Part shown: one piece after another, positions 20,499 through 27,159 of the stretch
Numbering within the stretch: position 1 is the first letter of the stretch
Layout: each line of letters opens with the position of its first letter
DNA from: a virus
IMG/VR virus record: IMGVR_UViG_3300024518_002863
Coordinates: 1 to 27,398 of that record
Strand: one strand, 5' to 3'
DNA length: 27,398 bases
Made by a program: the position numbers and the translations under genes
The notes under the pieces: generated by a model
What the model was told of the DNA's origin: nothing
The model's database searches: none
The model's input: only the letters and a program-made list of their open reading frames with translations

Positions 20499-22537
20499 GT
20501 ACTGAACTAGTCGCGGGTAATGTCCATACCTTTTGGTTTATTCGTTTGTACTACGATGCCGGATCAAAGTATATAACAGTCAGTCACGAGGCGGCGACAC
20601 TGTTCTCCGCTGCCGAGAAAGTTTTACCATTCCTTCAGAACGAGCCCACAATTCGCCGATCTTTAGACTTGAAAGAGTGTACTGCCGATGTCTCCAATGT
20701 GACATTAGACCTTTCAAATAGTTTATATCGCGGAGCTCCATTTTGGGAAGAGGTGGAACCATTTGGGGCAACTCGTAAATACTTGAATCGTGCCGCTGTT
20801 ATTTGGGAGAAAGTGAATAACAATACGGCGGTTGAGCGTTTTTCCGGGAGAATCCGGGATATAAAGCTGAACCGGAAATCTGGCAAAGTTACAATAGTTC
20901 TCGAACCCAATCAGCCTTGGGATTTTCTCTCAATTCCACAGGTGCAGACAAAGCACACAGGGCGATACTATCCAATAATTTATGGACTGTATACACCAAA
21001 CGCATCGACACAAACAACTCGCGCATTATGTGGGCAGGTGGATTTGTGGCCTGCCGAGGTGGACCGGGTTTCACAGGATTACATTCTCGCCCTCGCGCAT
21101 CAATCAGGAATCACAGACGGGCGCTTGCATATCCACGAGGAGGGAACCCGGCAACTTGTGCCATTGACAGACAGCGGCGCGAGCTATAACGACACGAGCG
21201 AGACTTATGAGAATGGGAACGCTATAAAAGCCGATGCCGGGTATTATCAGGGCTGGATCTTTAAGCCTACAGAGTATGGCGGCACATCTACAATAGATTT
21301 TACCACGCCAGAGGCGGCGCATGATTTCCCGCTTGCCGAGGACAGTGTTACAAGTGCGAAAGATACTCTCACGGCAACGGGAGGCGGCGGTGATTCTGGC
21401 GATCTTTATTTAGGAATCCCACTTGTAAATAAGCCTGGCTCTCAAACATCCACCACGGTAAAAGTTAAGGTTCGCTGGTCTGCTGTTACAATTTCAGGAA
21501 GCGGGACACCTTCAGCTGATACGATTGTTCTCACATCTTCAGATAGCTCGGTAGGCGGCACAATTGCCTCTCTCGTTATTGACGGGGGGGCACAAACCTC
21601 GACTCTCACCGGAACAATGGATTCAAGCGGCGACTTGCCAACATGGATAAAATTAGTCGCCAATCTTGGCTTTTTAAGTCCCGGAACCTCGCTCACTGTC
21701 CAGGTTAAAATCTTTGATGTTACATACGAATGCGCCACGGAGGTAGAGGCTGCCGGTGATAGTGGTGCAAGGCAAGAAACAAAAGCCGTCGATACTGTTT
21801 ATTGTGGTGCTGATGGATTGCCTCGCTCATGGTCAAGCGGCGCTTGTGACGAGGTCCAGGAAATACACCGGGACATGCTTATTCGTTATGCTGGAATGAG
21901 CACAGGGACACCCGATGGATATACAGATTTAGACACCGCCCGGAGTGGTTGGAGTGGTCGTTTGTGGCTGCACAAGCCGGTAGAATTGCAGGAGGTTTTG
22001 GAACAACTGCAATTTGAGGGTCAATTTGTTTTCACTTATGCAGAGGACGGGAGCCCTTTGTATATCTTTGTGGAGAGCAGTTATTCTGCCAGCGATGTCG
22101 ATTTTACAATTGTTGAGGATATTGACACCGCCGGGGGGGTGGACTATTCACACACACCACTCACTGAGCTTGTTACTCAACAGGAAATAAAGTATGAGCG
22201 ACATCCTGCCGATGATCGATATATAAGCAGCGAGACATATACCAATAGCGCGGCGAGGTCAGCATGGGACATCCAGACCAAAGAAAACATCGAGACTACA
22301 GAGCTCGACTATTTGGTTGCCGAAGTTGACACAGTTACAACAGGATTTACACGAGTTCGGGATCAAGTCTATGGCGACATAAAGGAAATAATTTCCTGCC
22401 GGTTAACAAGGCCGAGAGCCTGGGGCGTAACTCTTGGGAGCATTGTAAAAGTTGATGGTGACTCCAATTATTACTTAGTTACAAGCGAGCAAAGATCCCG
22501 CTCAGGAGTTTCCATTAAAGCTCGGAAGGTTGGATAA
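20495..22537 (+). CDS. tail hub/baseplate-type protein
   Basis: The product has 680 residues. The start overlaps the tape measure stop (ATGA). The N-terminal and C-terminal parts look like a split hub fold: SLDLKECTADVSNVTLDLSN and KSGKVTIVLEPNQPWDFLS near the start, and AWGVTLGSIVKVDGDSNYYL near the end. Gly/Ser/Thr-rich beta domains lie between (about residues 280-420). This is the usual arrangement for a tail-tip hub or distal-tail-associated protein. Position after the tape measure supports this. No lysozyme or peptidase motif was seen. Confidence 0.7.
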   Translation: MSTELVAGNVHTFWFIRLYYDAGSKYITVSHEAATLFSAAEKVLPFLQNEPTIRRSLDLKECTADVSNVTLDLSNSLYRGAPFWEEVEPFGATRKYLNRAAVIWEKVNNNTAVERFSGRIRDIKLNRKSGKVTIVLEPNQPWDFLSIPQVQTKHTGRYYPIIYGLYTPNASTQTTRALCGQVDLWPAEVDRVSQDYILALAHQSGITDGRLHIHEEGTRQLVPLTDSGASYNDTSETYENGNAIKADAGYYQGWIFKPTEYGGTSTIDFTTPEAAHDFPLAEDSVTSAKDTLTATGGGGDSGDLYLGIPLVNKPGSQTSTTVKVKVRWSAVTISGSGTPSADTIVLTSSDSSVGGTIASLVIDGGAQTSTLTGTMDSSGDLPTWIKLVANLGFLSPGTSLTVQVKIFDVTYECATEVEAAGDSGARQETKAVDTVYCGADGLPRSWSSGACDEVQEIHRDMLIRYAGMSTGTPDGYTDLDTARSGWSGRLWLHKPVELQEVLEQLQFEGQFVFTYAEDGSPLYIFVESSYSASDVDFTIVEDIDTAGGVDYSHTPLTELVTQQEIKYERHPADDRYISSETYTNSAARSAWDIQTKENIETTELDYLVAEVDTVTTGFTRVRDQVYGDIKEIISCRLTRPRAWGVTLGSIVKVDGDSNYYLVTSEQRSRSGVSIKARKVG

Positions 22538-23514
22538 TGACATACCAGCGGAAATTAAAACCTGCCATATACGCGGATCTAATCGCTCACCATATTGGAA
22601 GCGGTAGCGGGAATCCGTGGACAGCCGACTCCGGAACGGTAAATACTGACTCAAGCCTCGTTGAGCTTTCCGATGGAATGCCAAAAATTAGATGTTTGTT
22701 TGACACAAACGGCTCAGGCACTGAGGTTGTTTTGGAGGTCGATTTCGGATCTACCGACAACGCTGTATATGCCTATGCAGTCCTCAATCACAACCTAAAC
22801 GCAAGCGGGGCCAAACTTGAAATACGCGGCTTTGCTACCGATAACTATGCAGGGGCAACGGTCTTAAGCCTCACCGATTTAGTGGGAACCCTTACCTCGA
22901 AAACCGTCGATAATGATGGCTCAAATGTTCTGACAAGTGAGTCCACAGGAATGCGATATTATTGGATCCGTATTTACCCGGTTGGGGCAACCTTCACCGA
23001 TGACATTGAGATAGGTCAAATTTGCCTTTGTCGCCGATGGCTTGCACCACACGGGCCGGATATGGGAGGCACTCGCCCTCTCGACTTTAGCGGGGTCAAA
23101 CTACAGCAAACCCGAGGCGGCGGAAATAATGCCGTTGTTGATTGGTTGACAGGTTCAGAATCAAGCTCTGCACCATTCGGGCAGCCCTTTAGATACGACC
23201 ACGCAGGCACCTCTCGGGATGATCAACGCATGGCGGGGCGGCGATCATGGAGCCACACATTGAGCCTAATAGACGATGATGATTTTTTTACATCCGATTT
23301 ATCTGTTTCAGTTGGCGATGCCGGGACCATTGATTTGCACGACATTCTCACAATTACCGGCGGGCAAAGGCACCCGTTTATTTTTACACCAGACAGCGCA
23401 TCGACCACAACCGGGGACTATATGTGGGGCCGGTTCTCACAAGCAAGCGTTAACCCGGAAGAGAACAGCCAGCACGTTTTATCTGTTGATCTATCAATAC
23501 AAGAGGAGTTCTAA
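22537..23514 (+). CDS. distal tail / tail tip protein
   Basis: The product has 325 residues and is beta-rich. It contains a galactose-binding-like pattern (VVLEVDFGSTDNAVYAYAVL, NHNLNASGAKLEIRG, then MRYYWIRIYP) often seen in tail-tip proteins of siphophages. The C-terminal third (SWSHTLSLIDDDDFF, HPFIFTPDS) looks like a second sandwich. The TAATG overlap with the hub gene suggests coupled translation. It may contact the host surface, as the last tail gene in the window; there is no separate tail fibre gene, so host recognition must lie here, in the hub, or outside the window. Confidence 0.65.
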   Translation: MTYQRKLKPAIYADLIAHHIGSGSGNPWTADSGTVNTDSSLVELSDGMPKIRCLFDTNGSGTEVVLEVDFGSTDNAVYAYAVLNHNLNASGAKLEIRGFATDNYAGATVLSLTDLVGTLTSKTVDNDGSNVLTSESTGMRYYWIRIYPVGATFTDDIEIGQICLCRRWLAPHGPDMGGTRPLDFSGVKLQQTRGGGNNAVVDWLTGSESSSAPFGQPFRYDHAGTSRDDQRMAGRRSWSHTLSLIDDDDFFTSDLSVSVGDAGTIDLHDILTITGGQRHPFIFTPDSASTTTGDYMWGRFSQASVNPEENSQHVLSVDLSIQEEF

Positions 23515-23753
23515 TGGAAGAGCGCAGAGTTGGCCAAGAGGCACTATTGCTTAAACTAGAGCATATCAAAGAGGGGCAGACTGCAATCTTTAATAAGCTT
23601 GAAATTATTTTTGATCAGGATAACGGGCTTTTTGCAAGGGAAGCAAAGAATACCAGGTTCCGCAAAGTGGCTTCAAAGTGGCTTGGGCTGATTGGGGCTC
23701 TTGCGCTTTCGGGTGCTTTGAAATCATGGTGGGGCAATATAACAGGGGGGTAA
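23514..23753 (+). CDS. holin-like membrane protein (XhlA-type layout)
   Basis: The product has 79 residues. An amphipathic coiled-coil N-terminus (QEALLLKLEHIKEGQTAIFN) is followed by one membrane segment (KWLGLIGALALSGALKSWWG) and a short polar tail. This is the layout of XhlA-like haemolysin/holin proteins. It sits directly before the endolysin, starting in the stop of the tail-tip gene (TAATG). The role in membrane lysis is inferred from layout and position; a tail-associated membrane protein is the alternative. Confidence 0.7.
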   Translation: MEERRVGQEALLLKLEHIKEGQTAIFNKLEIIFDQDNGLFAREAKNTRFRKVASKWLGLIGALALSGALKSWWGNITGG

Positions 23754-23754
23754 T

Positions 23755-24105
23755 GTGCGGATCAATATCAAAAATGGCGCTTCCCTTTGCGGTTTAAAGT
23801 TGCAAATGCGGCGCGTCATTGTTGTAACTGGCGAGGAGTTTGAGACATCTGGGATCCCGTTTGTTATCACTTCCGGCACAGATGGCGAGCACGGGCTCGC
23901 TTCAATGCACTATTACGGGTATGCTTTAGACTTTCGCACGATTAACCAAGTAACAGGCGCTCCCTATCTACCATCGGCACAGATGGCTCATGTTGTTTCA
24001 GCAATAGCGGAGAAACTCGGCGAGCAATACTATGTATGCCTTGAGTCAAATCATTTGCACATTCATTTTCTATATGCTGAAGCAGTGAAAGCCGAACGAA
24101 TTTAA
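23755..24105 (+). CDS. M15-like peptidase, candidate endolysin
   Basis: The product has 116 residues. It shows the M15 (VanX/D,D-peptidase and L-Ala-D-Glu peptidase) zinc pattern: SMHYYGYALDFR gives ligands His 52 and Asp 59, and LESNHLHIHF gives catalytic Glu 97 and His 100 with a second His at 102. It would cleave peptidoglycan cross-links or stem peptides. The GTG start follows AGGGGGG with good spacing. It is short with no visible cell-wall binding domain. No signal peptide, so release depends on the preceding holin-like protein. Confidence 0.82.
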   Translation: MRINIKNGASLCGLKLQMRRVIVVTGEEFETSGIPFVITSGTDGEHGLASMHYYGYALDFRTINQVTGAPYLPSAQMAHVVSAIAEKLGEQYYVCLESNHLHIHFLYAEAVKAERI

Positions 24106-24112
24106 TCTTACC

Positions 24113-24173
24113 TCCGGCGTGCAGGCCGGAATTTCCCACCCGACAATGCAGGCTCCAGTAAAATCGGAGCCTG
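24113..24173 (+). other. two hairpins after the endolysin gene
   Basis: TCCGGC (24113-24118) pairs with GCCGGA (24125-24130) and is followed by ATTT, and CAGGCTCC (24149-24156) pairs perfectly with GGAGCCTG (24166-24173). Neither has a strong U-tract on the + strand. They may act together to end or process late rightward transcription. Confidence 0.5.
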
Positions 24174-24181
24174 TACTCCAT

Positions 24182-24220
24182 AAAAAAGCCCCGTTTGCAA
24201 GGCCAGGGAGCAAACGGGGC
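24182..24220 (-). terminator. rho-independent terminator for the leftward genes
   Basis: GCCCCGTTTGC (24188-24198) and GCAAACGGGGC (24210-24220) form a perfect 11-base-pair stem with an 11-base loop. A run of six A (24182-24187) gives a U-tract on the minus-strand transcript. It stands between the convergent endolysin gene and the leftward operon. Some rightward termination by the stem alone is possible. Confidence 0.92.
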
Positions 24221-24282
24221 AACAGCGAAGGAAAGAAACAACATTCAAGGAGGTTTGAACGCTTCCAATATAGCACTCCTTC

Positions 24283-24516
24283 TCACTTGTTCAAGGTGCA
24301 AGCACTCAGGCTCGCCCCGATTTTCTTGAGTTCCCTGTCAAAGCGCGCACAGGCTATCTGAGCCACCCCGTTGTCAAATGGCAGAACCGTATAGGCAATG
24401 CAAATAAGGTGCTCTCGCGCCGCCCTAATGCTATTAGGCTGGATTGGCCAGGGGTAGCAATGGCTCAAATCCCCGCTAATCCTGCGCTTGATTTCTTTTC
24501 GCCAGTTGGTGCTCAT
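24283..24516 (-). CDS. leftward hypothetical protein, 77 aa
   Basis: The start at 24516 has GGAGG at five-base spacing and overlaps the upstream gene's stop (ATGA). The product begins MSTNWRKEIKRRISGDLSHC and is basic and helical, with Cys residues at several sites. The alternative longer start (24543) is not needed. It is the second gene of a two-gene leftward unit ended by the terminator at 24182-24220. No family is recognised. Being transcribed opposite to every other gene suggests a regulatory or lysogenic/exclusion role, as inference. Confidence 0.7.
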   Translation of the reverse strand: MSTNWRKEIKRRISGDLSHCYPWPIQPNSIRAAREHLICIAYTVLPFDNGVAQIACARFDRELKKIGASLSACTLNK

Positions 24517-24620
24517 TTTGCCTCCGCAACTTTTTCCGCACATTCTTTCTTTTTAAAGATTCCGACAATAGCAGAACTTACACCACACTCGATGCATCCA
24601 ATGTTAAATACGATGTACAT
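24513..24620 (-). CDS. leftward CxxC microprotein, 35 aa
   Basis: The start at 24620 follows AGGAG at six-base spacing. The product begins MYIVFNIGCIECGVSSAIVG and ends shortly after a basic helix (KKKECAEKVAEAK). The IGCIECGVSS motif recalls a family of small phage proteins that I remember as being about twice this length, so this copy looks truncated at the C-terminus. The metal or redox role of the CxxC is unknown. It is first in the leftward unit, whose promoter lies at 24658-24685. Confidence 0.6.
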   Translation of the reverse strand: MYIVFNIGCIECGVSSAIVGIFKKKECAEKVAEAK

Positions 24621-24657
24621 TTCATGCTCCTGTTGTTTTGATTTATTCCTTGCCCAC

Positions 24658-24685
24658 AATATACACAAACTTTCCTTGTATGCAA
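24658..24685 (-). promoter_or_regulatory. leftward sigma70-like promoter
   Basis: On the minus strand, TTGCAT (complement of 24680-24685) is separated by 16 bases from TATATT (complement of 24658-24663). It would drive the two leftward genes starting at 24620. The -35 box lies within the right side of the dyad at 24676-24697. Confidence 0.6.
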
Positions 24686-24697
24686 TAGCGCATACAA
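24676..24697. promoter_or_regulatory. perfect 8-bp dyad, candidate operator
   Basis: TTGTATGC (24676-24683), a six-base spacer AATAGC, and GCATACAA (24690-24697) form a perfect inverted repeat that covers the leftward -35 box. It lies midway in the divergent region. Such a site fits a dimeric repressor; the binding protein is unknown. Confidence 0.65.
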
Positions 24698-24741
24698 ATA
24701 AAAGCACATTTATTTTGTAAAAAATTTAATATACAAAATGC

Positions 24742-24770
24742 TTGCAAATGTAAATTCGCATCGTTAGAAT
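24742..24770 (+). promoter_or_regulatory. rightward sigma70-like promoter
   Basis: TTGCAA (24742-24747) and TAGAAT (24765-24770) have the ideal 17-base spacing. It would drive the rightward early operon beginning with the gene at 24822, with transcription starting near 24777, just ahead of the tandem repeats. Confidence 0.75.
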
Positions 24771-24784
24771 AGGGGCGTAACGGT

Positions 24785-24812
24785 TGACAATTAACAACTG
24801 ACAATTAACAAC
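24785..24812 (+). repeat. two perfect tandem 14-bp repeats, candidate operator
   Basis: TGACAATTAACAAC occurs twice back to back (24785-24798 and 24799-24812), ending right against the ribosome binding site of the ribbon-helix-helix gene. Ribbon-helix-helix proteins often autoregulate by binding tandem repeats. TTGACA at 24784 resembles a -35 box but has no suitable -10. Confidence 0.8.
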
Positions 24813-24821
24813 GGAGGCATC

Positions 24822-24959
24822 ATGCCAGACTACACCACTACACGAGTTACCGCCAAAACACTGAAACTGCTCAAGCGATTGAGAAAAGCCGATGGAGTTT
24901 CAAACGTGCGCAGGCTTGAACTTTTCGCCGAGCAATCTGTAAAGGATCTAAAAAAATGA
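24822..24959 (+). CDS. ribbon-helix-helix DNA-binding protein, 45 aa
   Basis: The product is TTTRVTAKTLKLLKRLRKAD in its first half and then RRLELFAEQSVKDLKK. Strand TRVTAKT, helix LKLLKRLRK and helix VRRLELFAEQSVKDL match the ribbon-helix-helix fold of small phage and plasmid regulators. A strong GGAGG precedes the ATG at 24822. It is first in the rightward operon, immediately downstream of two tandem 14-bp repeats, which suggests autoregulation. The leader nearly matches that of the gene at 2719. The fold call is from pattern; DNA binding is not proven. Confidence 0.75.
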   Translation: MPDYTTTRVTAKTLKLLKRLRKADGVSNVRRLELFAEQSVKDLKK

Positions 24960-25078
24960 GCCTTGCAACGTATGCACTTTTGCTCCTTGCGGGCATCGTT
25001 GTTGCTTGGGCGGTTTTGTTTTGGATGATCATTAAGGGCGGGGATTGGAAAAATGACTGCGAACGAGAAGACAATTAA
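24956..25078 (+). CDS. single-pass membrane microprotein, 40 aa
   Basis: The start overlaps the preceding stop (ATGA). The product begins MSLATYALLLLAGIVVAWAV and continues LFWMIIK before a short charged tail (GGDWKNDCEREDN), giving one clear membrane helix. It is too short to place in a family. Its end overlaps the next gene by 26 bases. Early phage membrane microproteins can affect host exclusion or lysis timing, but nothing here shows which. Confidence 0.55.
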   Translation: MSLATYALLLLAGIVVAWAVLFWMIIKGGDWKNDCEREDN

Positions 25079-25499
25079 AAAGTTCTGGCTGGCTTGGGAT
25101 TCGGGCAACATTGACCAGGCTTGCTGGTTTGCGGCTCAGAACAATTCCTCTCCTGGGGATCTGTTTATCGAGTTTGAGATTGGCGAGAAAGATGGTACTG
25201 CACTCGTCACGGCACAAGATCCAATCAGGGGCAAGCGAATCCTTGCTGAATGGGATCTTGCAGACATTACTGTCTATTATGATCACGAAACCAATACAAA
25301 CATGAATTCGCGCTATCTCTACACTCACACATACAAAGAGGAGCAGGAACTTACCTTGGATCCATTCCCAAACATGCCAGCAAACATTGTGCGCCTATTG
25401 CAGGCCACAACGATTCCCGAGTATATCATCGACGCGGTGAAAGAAAACTTTCAGAGCATGGATGAAGAAACAGAAACAGCACTCAGAGAACTTTTTTAG
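25053..25499 (+). CDS. hypothetical protein, 148 aa
   Basis: The product begins MTANEKTIKKFWLAWDSGNI and is acidic with mixed alpha/beta character. The central part (GKRILAEWDLADITVYYDHE) looks beta-rich, and the C-terminus is helical. The ribosome binding site is weak (GGGGATTGGA), and the start overlaps the membrane microprotein. No family is recognised. It lies directly before the exonuclease and may be part of the same recombination unit. Confidence 0.7.
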   Translation: MTANEKTIKKFWLAWDSGNIDQACWFAAQNNSSPGDLFIEFEIGEKDGTALVTAQDPIRGKRILAEWDLADITVYYDHETNTNMNSRYLYTHTYKEEQELTLDPFPNMPANIVRLLQATTIPEYIIDAVKENFQSMDEETETALRELF

Positions 25500-25508
25500 G
25501 AGGATAGG

Positions 25509-26405
25509 ATGAGCTCGAAGGTAATCAAGCCAGGCATTTACGAGAACATTCCATTTGATGAGTACTTGTCATGGCCGTGTGCAAGCAAATCTTTCTTGAA
25601 TAAGATGGCACAGAAAAGCCCACTGCACGCAATGCAGGAAACAAAAGCCTCGGACGCTATGCAATTCGGCACAATGGCGCATTGCCGGATATTGGAACCG
25701 GACAAGTTTGATTCATTGTATGCCGAGGGGCCAGACGATAAGCGCACACTCAAATCGTGGGCGGCTTGGGCGGAGAAATTGACAGGCATTAAACAGCCAA
25801 AACGCAATCTTGCAGAGTGGGCAGAGTGGGCGAATACTGCCCTGAATGGTGCAAGCCTTGTTAGACCTTACAACATGCACGCAGTACAAGCAATTCTCGA
25901 ATCAGCGCAAGCAAAAAAAGAATGCAGTGCTTTACTTGCTGCCAAAGGTATCACAGAGGTTAGCGTCGTTTGGGAAGACAAAGAAACCGGAGCCTTGTGC
26001 AAAGCCAGACCGGATAAACTGATTCCTTCTCTCGGTGTCTGTGTTGACCTGAAAACAACGGCAGACGCTTCAGAGGATGCTTTTAACCGTACAGTCTCAA
26101 AGCTAGGCTATCACTTGGGCGCAGCGTTTTACTTGGCGGGATTGCGTGCGAATGGTGCAGAGTATACAAAGTTCAGGCACTTAGTGGTTGAAACAGCGGC
26201 CCCTTTTGAATCTGTTGTATACGATTTAGACGACGAGTGGCTCGTGCTTGCCGAGTTCCGGTTGAAGAAACTGCTCAAGCAATACGCGGAATGCAAGGAA
26301 AGCGGAGTGTGGTACGGGTACAAGGATGAAGTCATATCACTTTCTCCTCCGATCTATCTACTGAATCAGCTCGAGGTTGACATTGAACTAGGAGGCTCAG
26401 AATGA
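25509..26405 (+). CDS. RecE/DUF3799-like PD-(D/E)xK exonuclease
   Basis: The product has 298 residues and belongs to the PDDEXK-type putative exodeoxyribonuclease VIII family. The N-terminal QFGTMAH (about 52-58), Glu near 150 (ITEVSVVWED), RPDKL (Asp 169), VDLKTT (Asp 180 and Lys 182) and GYHLGAAFYLAGL (200-212) are the expected motif series. It would resect double-stranded DNA ends to expose single strands for phage recombination. AGGAGG lies just before the ATG. The stop overlaps the next gene (ATGA), tying it to its conserved unknown partner. Confidence 0.9.
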   Translation: MSSKVIKPGIYENIPFDEYLSWPCASKSFLNKMAQKSPLHAMQETKASDAMQFGTMAHCRILEPDKFDSLYAEGPDDKRTLKSWAAWAEKLTGIKQPKRNLAEWAEWANTALNGASLVRPYNMHAVQAILESAQAKKECSALLAAKGITEVSVVWEDKETGALCKARPDKLIPSLGVCVDLKTTADASEDAFNRTVSKLGYHLGAAFYLAGLRANGAEYTKFRHLVVETAAPFESVVYDLDDEWLVLAEFRLKKLLKQYAECKESGVWYGYKDEVISLSPPIYLLNQLEVDIELGGSE

Positions 26406-26935
26406 ATTTGCGAGAGACAATCGTTCCAAAATCAGACCAGCTGAATGCAGACGACCTGCTCACAGGGCCGATAACTGTAATGGTGACAGACATCAAACAA
26501 GGCTCAAGAGATCAGCCTGTGAGCCTGTTCATAGATGGCGGTTTGCAGCCGTTTAAGCCATGCAAATCAATGAGGCGGGTACTTATCATGGCCTGGGGCG
26601 ACAATGGCCAGGATTGGCTTGGGCGGTCGATGCGCCTGTATTGCGATCCAGAGGTGAAATTTGGCGGGCAGGAAGTCGGCGGGATCAGGATCTCCCACTT
26701 GTCGCATCTTGAGCGTTCCCTGTCTATGATGCTCACAAAGACACGCGGCAAAAAAGCCAAATATGCAGTTGAGCCTTTGGAGGTTTGTTCTGATGAGTTT
26801 CTCGCACGCATAAAAGCAACGGGATCTTTGGAAGAGTTGAATCAGCTCAGGGGAATTATTCGGCTAATGTCGGCGACTGACATAGCCACGATCACGCCAG
26901 TATTTGCAGAAACAAAAACAGCTTTGGAGGCATAA
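26402..26935 (+). CDS. conserved phage protein paired with the exonuclease, unknown
   Basis: The product has 177 residues. PKSDQLNADDLLTGPITVMV, KPCKSMRRVLIMAWGDNGQDW, GRSMRLYCDPEVKFGGQEVG and GIRISHLSHLE form a highly patterned core that I recall from many phage proteins annotated hypothetical and often beside PD-(D/E)xK exonucleases. The N-terminal two-thirds look like a beta barrel (OB-like), while the C-terminal ~45 residues are helical. AGGAGG precedes the start, which overlaps the exonuclease stop. It is a candidate single-strand annealing or exonuclease partner since no RecT, Erf or Red-beta homologue is visible; this is inference. Confidence 0.85.
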   Translation: MNLRETIVPKSDQLNADDLLTGPITVMVTDIKQGSRDQPVSLFIDGGLQPFKPCKSMRRVLIMAWGDNGQDWLGRSMRLYCDPEVKFGGQEVGGIRISHLSHLERSLSMMLTKTRGKKAKYAVEPLEVCSDEFLARIKATGSLEELNQLRGIIRLMSATDIATITPVFAETKTALEA

Positions 26936-27159
26936 TGTATCTCGCAACTTTGCAGGGCTTCACGGCCAGCGGAACCACGAAACGGGCAGCAGTGCAATCT
27001 TTGTTCTTTGCGTACAGCAGAGTCGACGGAAGGCACACGTACGGCAGCTTTAAACGGCTTGCAGGGATGAGCGGCTCTCTTGTGCGGCGACTCGTGCCAG
27101 GTTTGCAGGTTTCTGACTGTCCCGCGGATCTCATTGCTGATGTTTTGGAGGAATCATGA
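26935..27159 (+). CDS. small basic hypothetical protein, 74 aa
   Basis: The start overlaps the preceding TAA (TAATG) with TTTGGAGG upstream. The product is basic with a helical middle (YGSFKRLAGMSGSLVRRLVP), perhaps a helix-turn-helix-like element, and an acidic C-terminal helix (DLIADVLEES). No family is recognised. It belongs to the recombination operon; the end overlaps the next start. Confidence 0.65.
   Translation: MYLATLQGFTASGTTKRAAVQSLFFAYSRVDGRHTYGSFKRLAGMSGSLVRRLVPGLQVSDCPADLIADVLEES

Noticed and set aside
24119-24361. Rightward 80-residue frame across the convergent terminator
   Set aside because: It runs through two hairpins and the 11-bp terminator stem, lacks a ribosome binding site and lies opposite the leftward gene.
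24409-24720. Rightward 103-residue frame opposite the leftward genes
   Set aside because: It crosses the leftward promoter and the dyad and has no initiation site. The leftward frames have strong ribosome binding sites, an ATGA overlap and a matching terminator.
24784-24789. TTGACA as a consensus -35 box
   Set aside because: No -10 element lies 15-19 bases downstream before the ribosome binding site; the word belongs to the tandem 14-bp repeat, and a better promoter exists at 24742-24770.
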